Origin: Lucinisca nassula
Taxonomy: Eukaryota > Mollusca > Bivalvia > Lucinida > Lucinidae
Reading direction: 5' to 3'
Length of the DNA: 64,000 nt
NCBI GenBank assembly: GCA_963580285.1
Contig: OY757021.1
Span: forward strand, 92,243,221-92,307,220
Below are positions 61,171 through 64,000 of the stretch, piece by piece. Position numbers and translations under genes: made by a program. A model generated the notes under the pieces. That model was not told the DNA's origin and searched no databases. It was given only the letters and a program-made list of their open reading frames with translations. How positions within the stretch are numbered: position 1 is the stretch's first letter; each line of letters starts with the position of its first letter.

Positions 61171-61660
61171 GTTCGTTTTTCACTCCTGAAACCGCAAAAG
61201 AGGGCAGGGCTTGTGACAATTACATAAATCGTTTACATTTGTCTGCATGTGGGACAATTGCAATCCGCCTATTACCTGTGTCCGATTTAATCCGCGCGAC
61301 AAATTGTATAGAAATTAATAGGGCATGTGAACCTAAGACATGATTTAAAAAATAAATGCAGCATTAAACAAACACGTTCCCTTAAAATACTATAATATTT
61401 GAAAAGCAATTTAATCAGTATTATATATGGACCAATAAATCCTCATATTTAGTTAAAACAAATATGCCACTGTAATACCCTTAAGCAATTGTCTGAGACA
61501 AGGATTGACGGTCACAACCGATTGTCATCGAAAACTGCCGACAATAGCCGAATGGCTTTAAAACAGGTGTCAAGTAGCGTAATTCTGGAGGCTACCTGGA
61601 AAAACTGCCAGTACAGGTTTGTTCCCTCGATTTTCCTTGATTTCATATGGCCGAACTTTT
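61171..61660. other. unassigned interval
   Basis: AACTGCCAGTACAGGTTTGT, TCCCTCGAT near 61605 weakly recalls the family B head. Nothing firm. Confidence 0.35.
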
Positions 61661-62040
61661 CCCGTATGTTCTTAGCGCACCTGGGCCGAATGATTTGTAG
61701 TCCATCCGTCATCCGGCTTTCGTCCTTCCGTCCATACCTTTGATCAGCTATATCTCTGCAATCTGCAGGCTGATCTAAATCATTTCTTATTTGTAGCATG
61801 ACACTGGTGGGTGTGTGTGGGGGGGGGGGGGAAGGGTTGACATATGCTTTTTATCGAAATTGTATTAAAACTTTGGTTGCTATGACAACCACAAGGTCCC
61901 ATAGATTTAAATGGGAAGATGGTTTACATCACTGTAGCACCTCCCGTTTTGATCAGAACTTTTTGAAATTTACACATAGATATATAGGCTGGGGATGAAA
62001 GCTCGCATGAGTTTGCTGAAATTGTCTAACAGGTTTGCTG
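61661..62040 (+). repeat. CCGT-headed GACCTTGTCATCACC-type fragment
   Basis: AGCGCACCTGGGCCGAATGA, CGTCCTTCCGTCCATACC and TGATCAGCTATATCTCTGCA match the head at 33075-33180. About one unit follows. G tract near 61819-61831. Confidence 0.6.
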
Positions 62041-62349
62041 TGGATAAGTTCAATAAGACCTGCCCCGGACAGGACAGCAAACCGGAATTCCCTCTTTGAC
62101 TTAATCGCGCGAAGGCAAGTTTTCAGACCCATTTCAGAAACAAAGTCACAAAGAAAGAATCCAGTGCTATATCAATATCGGGGATCATGAATGATTCAAG
62201 TCTGTAACATTAGTGTCCCTTTTTATTCCATTTAACCCATATCCATGTAAACAGACAGATTTCTAACAATATTGTAACCATTTCACATGCTTTCAATGAA
62301 TCAACACAGGCGACAAACACCAAATGCAAGGATAGTAGAACCCTTTGTT

Positions 62350-63125
62350 CAGGTGAGTTAAAAAGTCTGTCTGTGACCCTGATTTTGTCCCCAAGGTCAC
62401 GGTCATTTGAGCGGAAGCAGCTGATAAAATTTTGAGACAAGTATCTATCACCTCAGCAATAATGAACTGAATCTATCATACGAGGTCCTAAAAATTTAAC
62501 GCAAAATCTACAACATTAAAATTCAAAGTCTGTGGCCTTGACCCCAAGGTCATGGTTATACATGTAGGTGCTGATGTTGCTGATAAAAATTTAAAGCACT
62601 ATCCAACACCATGCCAAATTCATCTAAAGGCAACCAAGTAATTATCTAAAATCTTTAGTGCAAAAACTAACATAAAAGTTCTAAGTCTGTGACCTTGACC
62701 CCAAGGTTATGGCCATGAGAGCTGATGCTGCTACCAAATTTTTTACACAAGTATCTGTTACCATACCAAGTATAAACTAAATCTATCGCAAGGTAAAGAA
62801 GTAATGAGCTCCTTAAAACTTTTAACATAAGAATTCAAAGTCTGTGACCTTGACCCCAAGGTTATGGTCATGAGAGCTGATGCTGCAGTTAAAAATTTGA
62901 GACCAGTATCTATTACCATACCGAGTATAAACTAAATCCACCAAAAGGTACAGAATTAATTAGCTGCTAAAAACTGTAAAATAAAATCTTTAACTTTATA
63001 AGTATGTGACCTTGACCCCAAGGTCACGGGCATGGGTGCTGATACTGCAGATAAAAACATTAGCCCAGTATCTATCACAATACCAAATATGAACTCAATC
63101 CATGTATACATAAAAAGGTAATATT
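62350..63125 (+). repeat. tandem array, CTGTGACCTTGACCCCAAGG family
   Basis: Five units starting near 62366, 62528, 62686, 62839 and 63001 (spacing ~153-162 bp). Each has GTGACCTTGACCCCAAGGT, AGAGCTGATGCTGC, AGTATCTATTACCATACC and AACTAAATC. Older relatives at 16155-16868. Confidence 0.8.
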
Positions 63126-63129
63126 TACA

Positions 63130-63600
63130 TTTCCAGTGTAAAGTCTAATGTAAACCTATAGAAAACAATTGCGTTCATACTTTCATGAACGCATCGAATC
63201 ACATGATTTTCAGTGACGTTAAGTGACGTCATTCTAAACCATTGTTCTCTACAGGCGCTGATGACGTCAACGCTGCTCCACTCTCTGTACAACAACAGCG
63301 TGTAAATGTTTTTCAGCTTTAAAAGTTTGCCCTACAAGAATTTTTTCGCCCAGTGATGAGGGGCAAATAATATAAATATAAAAAATAAACTTAATTTTTC
63401 TGCTTTTCATGAAAGTATGAACGACAGTGGGTCGCTAGCAAAGTTTACATGAACCCCTTCGGGGTTCATTTACTTCGCACGTGACCCACTGCGTTCATAC
63501 TTCCATGAACTGCAGAAAAATAAATTTCATTTCTTAAATGAGCAACTAAAAAAACTTTAACGCAAACACTTTAACAGTTGTGGACGCTGACGCCCGGCGT
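63130..63600. repeat. palindrome-rich segment with CRE-type sites
   Basis: GCGTTCATACTTTCATGAACGC near 63172 is a small hairpin (complement pairs TTCATAC.. / ..GTATGAA). The main hairpin is about 63396-63525, with GAAAGTATGAACGACAGTGG / CCACTGCGTTCATACTTCC and CATGAACCCCTTCGGGGTTC at its centre. TGACGTCA-type sites lie near 63236 and 63263. Confidence 0.6.
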
Positions 63601-64000
63601 AGTAGAATAGCATACTAGCCTATTTATGATAGAGTTAATATTGCTCCCTTGATTGCTGAAAAACGCCTAATTTCAACATTGTCATTGTCATAGCCCCTTT
63701 AGCATTGATCGGATCTACCTGAAACTTACATATAAGTATGCTTGGGACAAAAGCTTGGATGGGTACAACAATGGCTAAGTCGGCCTATTTATTATAGAGT
63801 TATGTCCCTTAGATATCTGAAAAAGGGCCATTTTTGACCTTGTCATCATTGAAGGGCCTTCAGATTTGATCGGATCTTTCTAAAACTTCCATATAATAAA
63901 TTATGTAGGCTGGGAATAAAGACAAAGACTCGAATGAGTTTGATAACTGATGATACTTTGATTGCTGAAAATATTTTTAAACCTTGTCATCAACATAGCC
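63601..64000 (+). repeat. GACCTTGTCATCATTG array, truncated by the window edge
   Basis: Two to three units with ATCGGATCTACCTGAAACTT, GGCCTATTTATTATAGAGTT and ATGTCCCTTAGATATCTGAA. Same family as 33.1-36.4 kb. Confidence 0.7.

Overview
This window is repeat-dominated animal DNA, most likely from a marine invertebrate and probably a bivalve mollusc. It is AT-rich and has no bacterial gene layout. It is packed with tRNA-derived SINEs, small inverted-repeat DNA elements, tandem arrays of roughly 150-190 bp units headed by CCGT microsatellites, mariner relics and a DIRS retrotransposon. The bivalve assignment is an inference from this repeat mix, not from a host gene. I see no complete host gene, rRNA, stand-alone tRNA gene or CRISPR array. 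Host coding content is limited to two candidate exons (221-319 and about 6663-6796), both tentative.

The centrepiece is a coding-complete DIRS-type (tyrosine-recombinase) retrotransposon on the minus strand at 26654-32870. In element order it has a right inverted terminal repeat, a Gag-like ORF with a Cys/His cluster and an Arg/Ser-rich tract, a reverse transcriptase/RNase H/methyltransferase-like ORF, an overlapping tyrosine recombinase ORF, an internal complementary region (ICR) and a left terminal repeat. The ICR carries the complement of both outer ends joined together, as the DIRS circular-intermediate model predicts.

Layout. 1-10 kb: candidate exon, a foldback hairpin, SINE-A copies, a ~415-bp-period array (2.8-4.2 kb) and two copies of a ~741-bp family (family B). 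10-19 kb: a mariner relic split by a tRNA-SINE, a frameshifted relic of an uncharacterised coding family with a cluster of GTAACGTAATTCAC motifs upstream, TTAA-flanked MITEs and two more family B copies. 19-26 kb: a ~170-bp-period array interrupted by a dead mariner, then a nearly identical 1118-bp unit three times in tandem. 26.6-32.9 kb: DIRS. 33-36.4 kb: arrays, including a 386-bp satellite. 36.9-64 kb: a mosaic of SINEs, MITEs and arrays with nested insertions that can be ordered from target-site duplications (TSDs), plus a 1.1-kb foldback element made of CGGCGA-like motifs.

SINE families with different 5' heads share the same 3' tail (GACGTTAAACC type), which suggests one partner LINE reverse transcriptase mobilised them. 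Many copies have perfect 10-14 bp TSDs, so element boundaries are well defined. The names SINE-A to E, family B, MITE-P, MITE-P2 and MITE-Q are labels for this window only.
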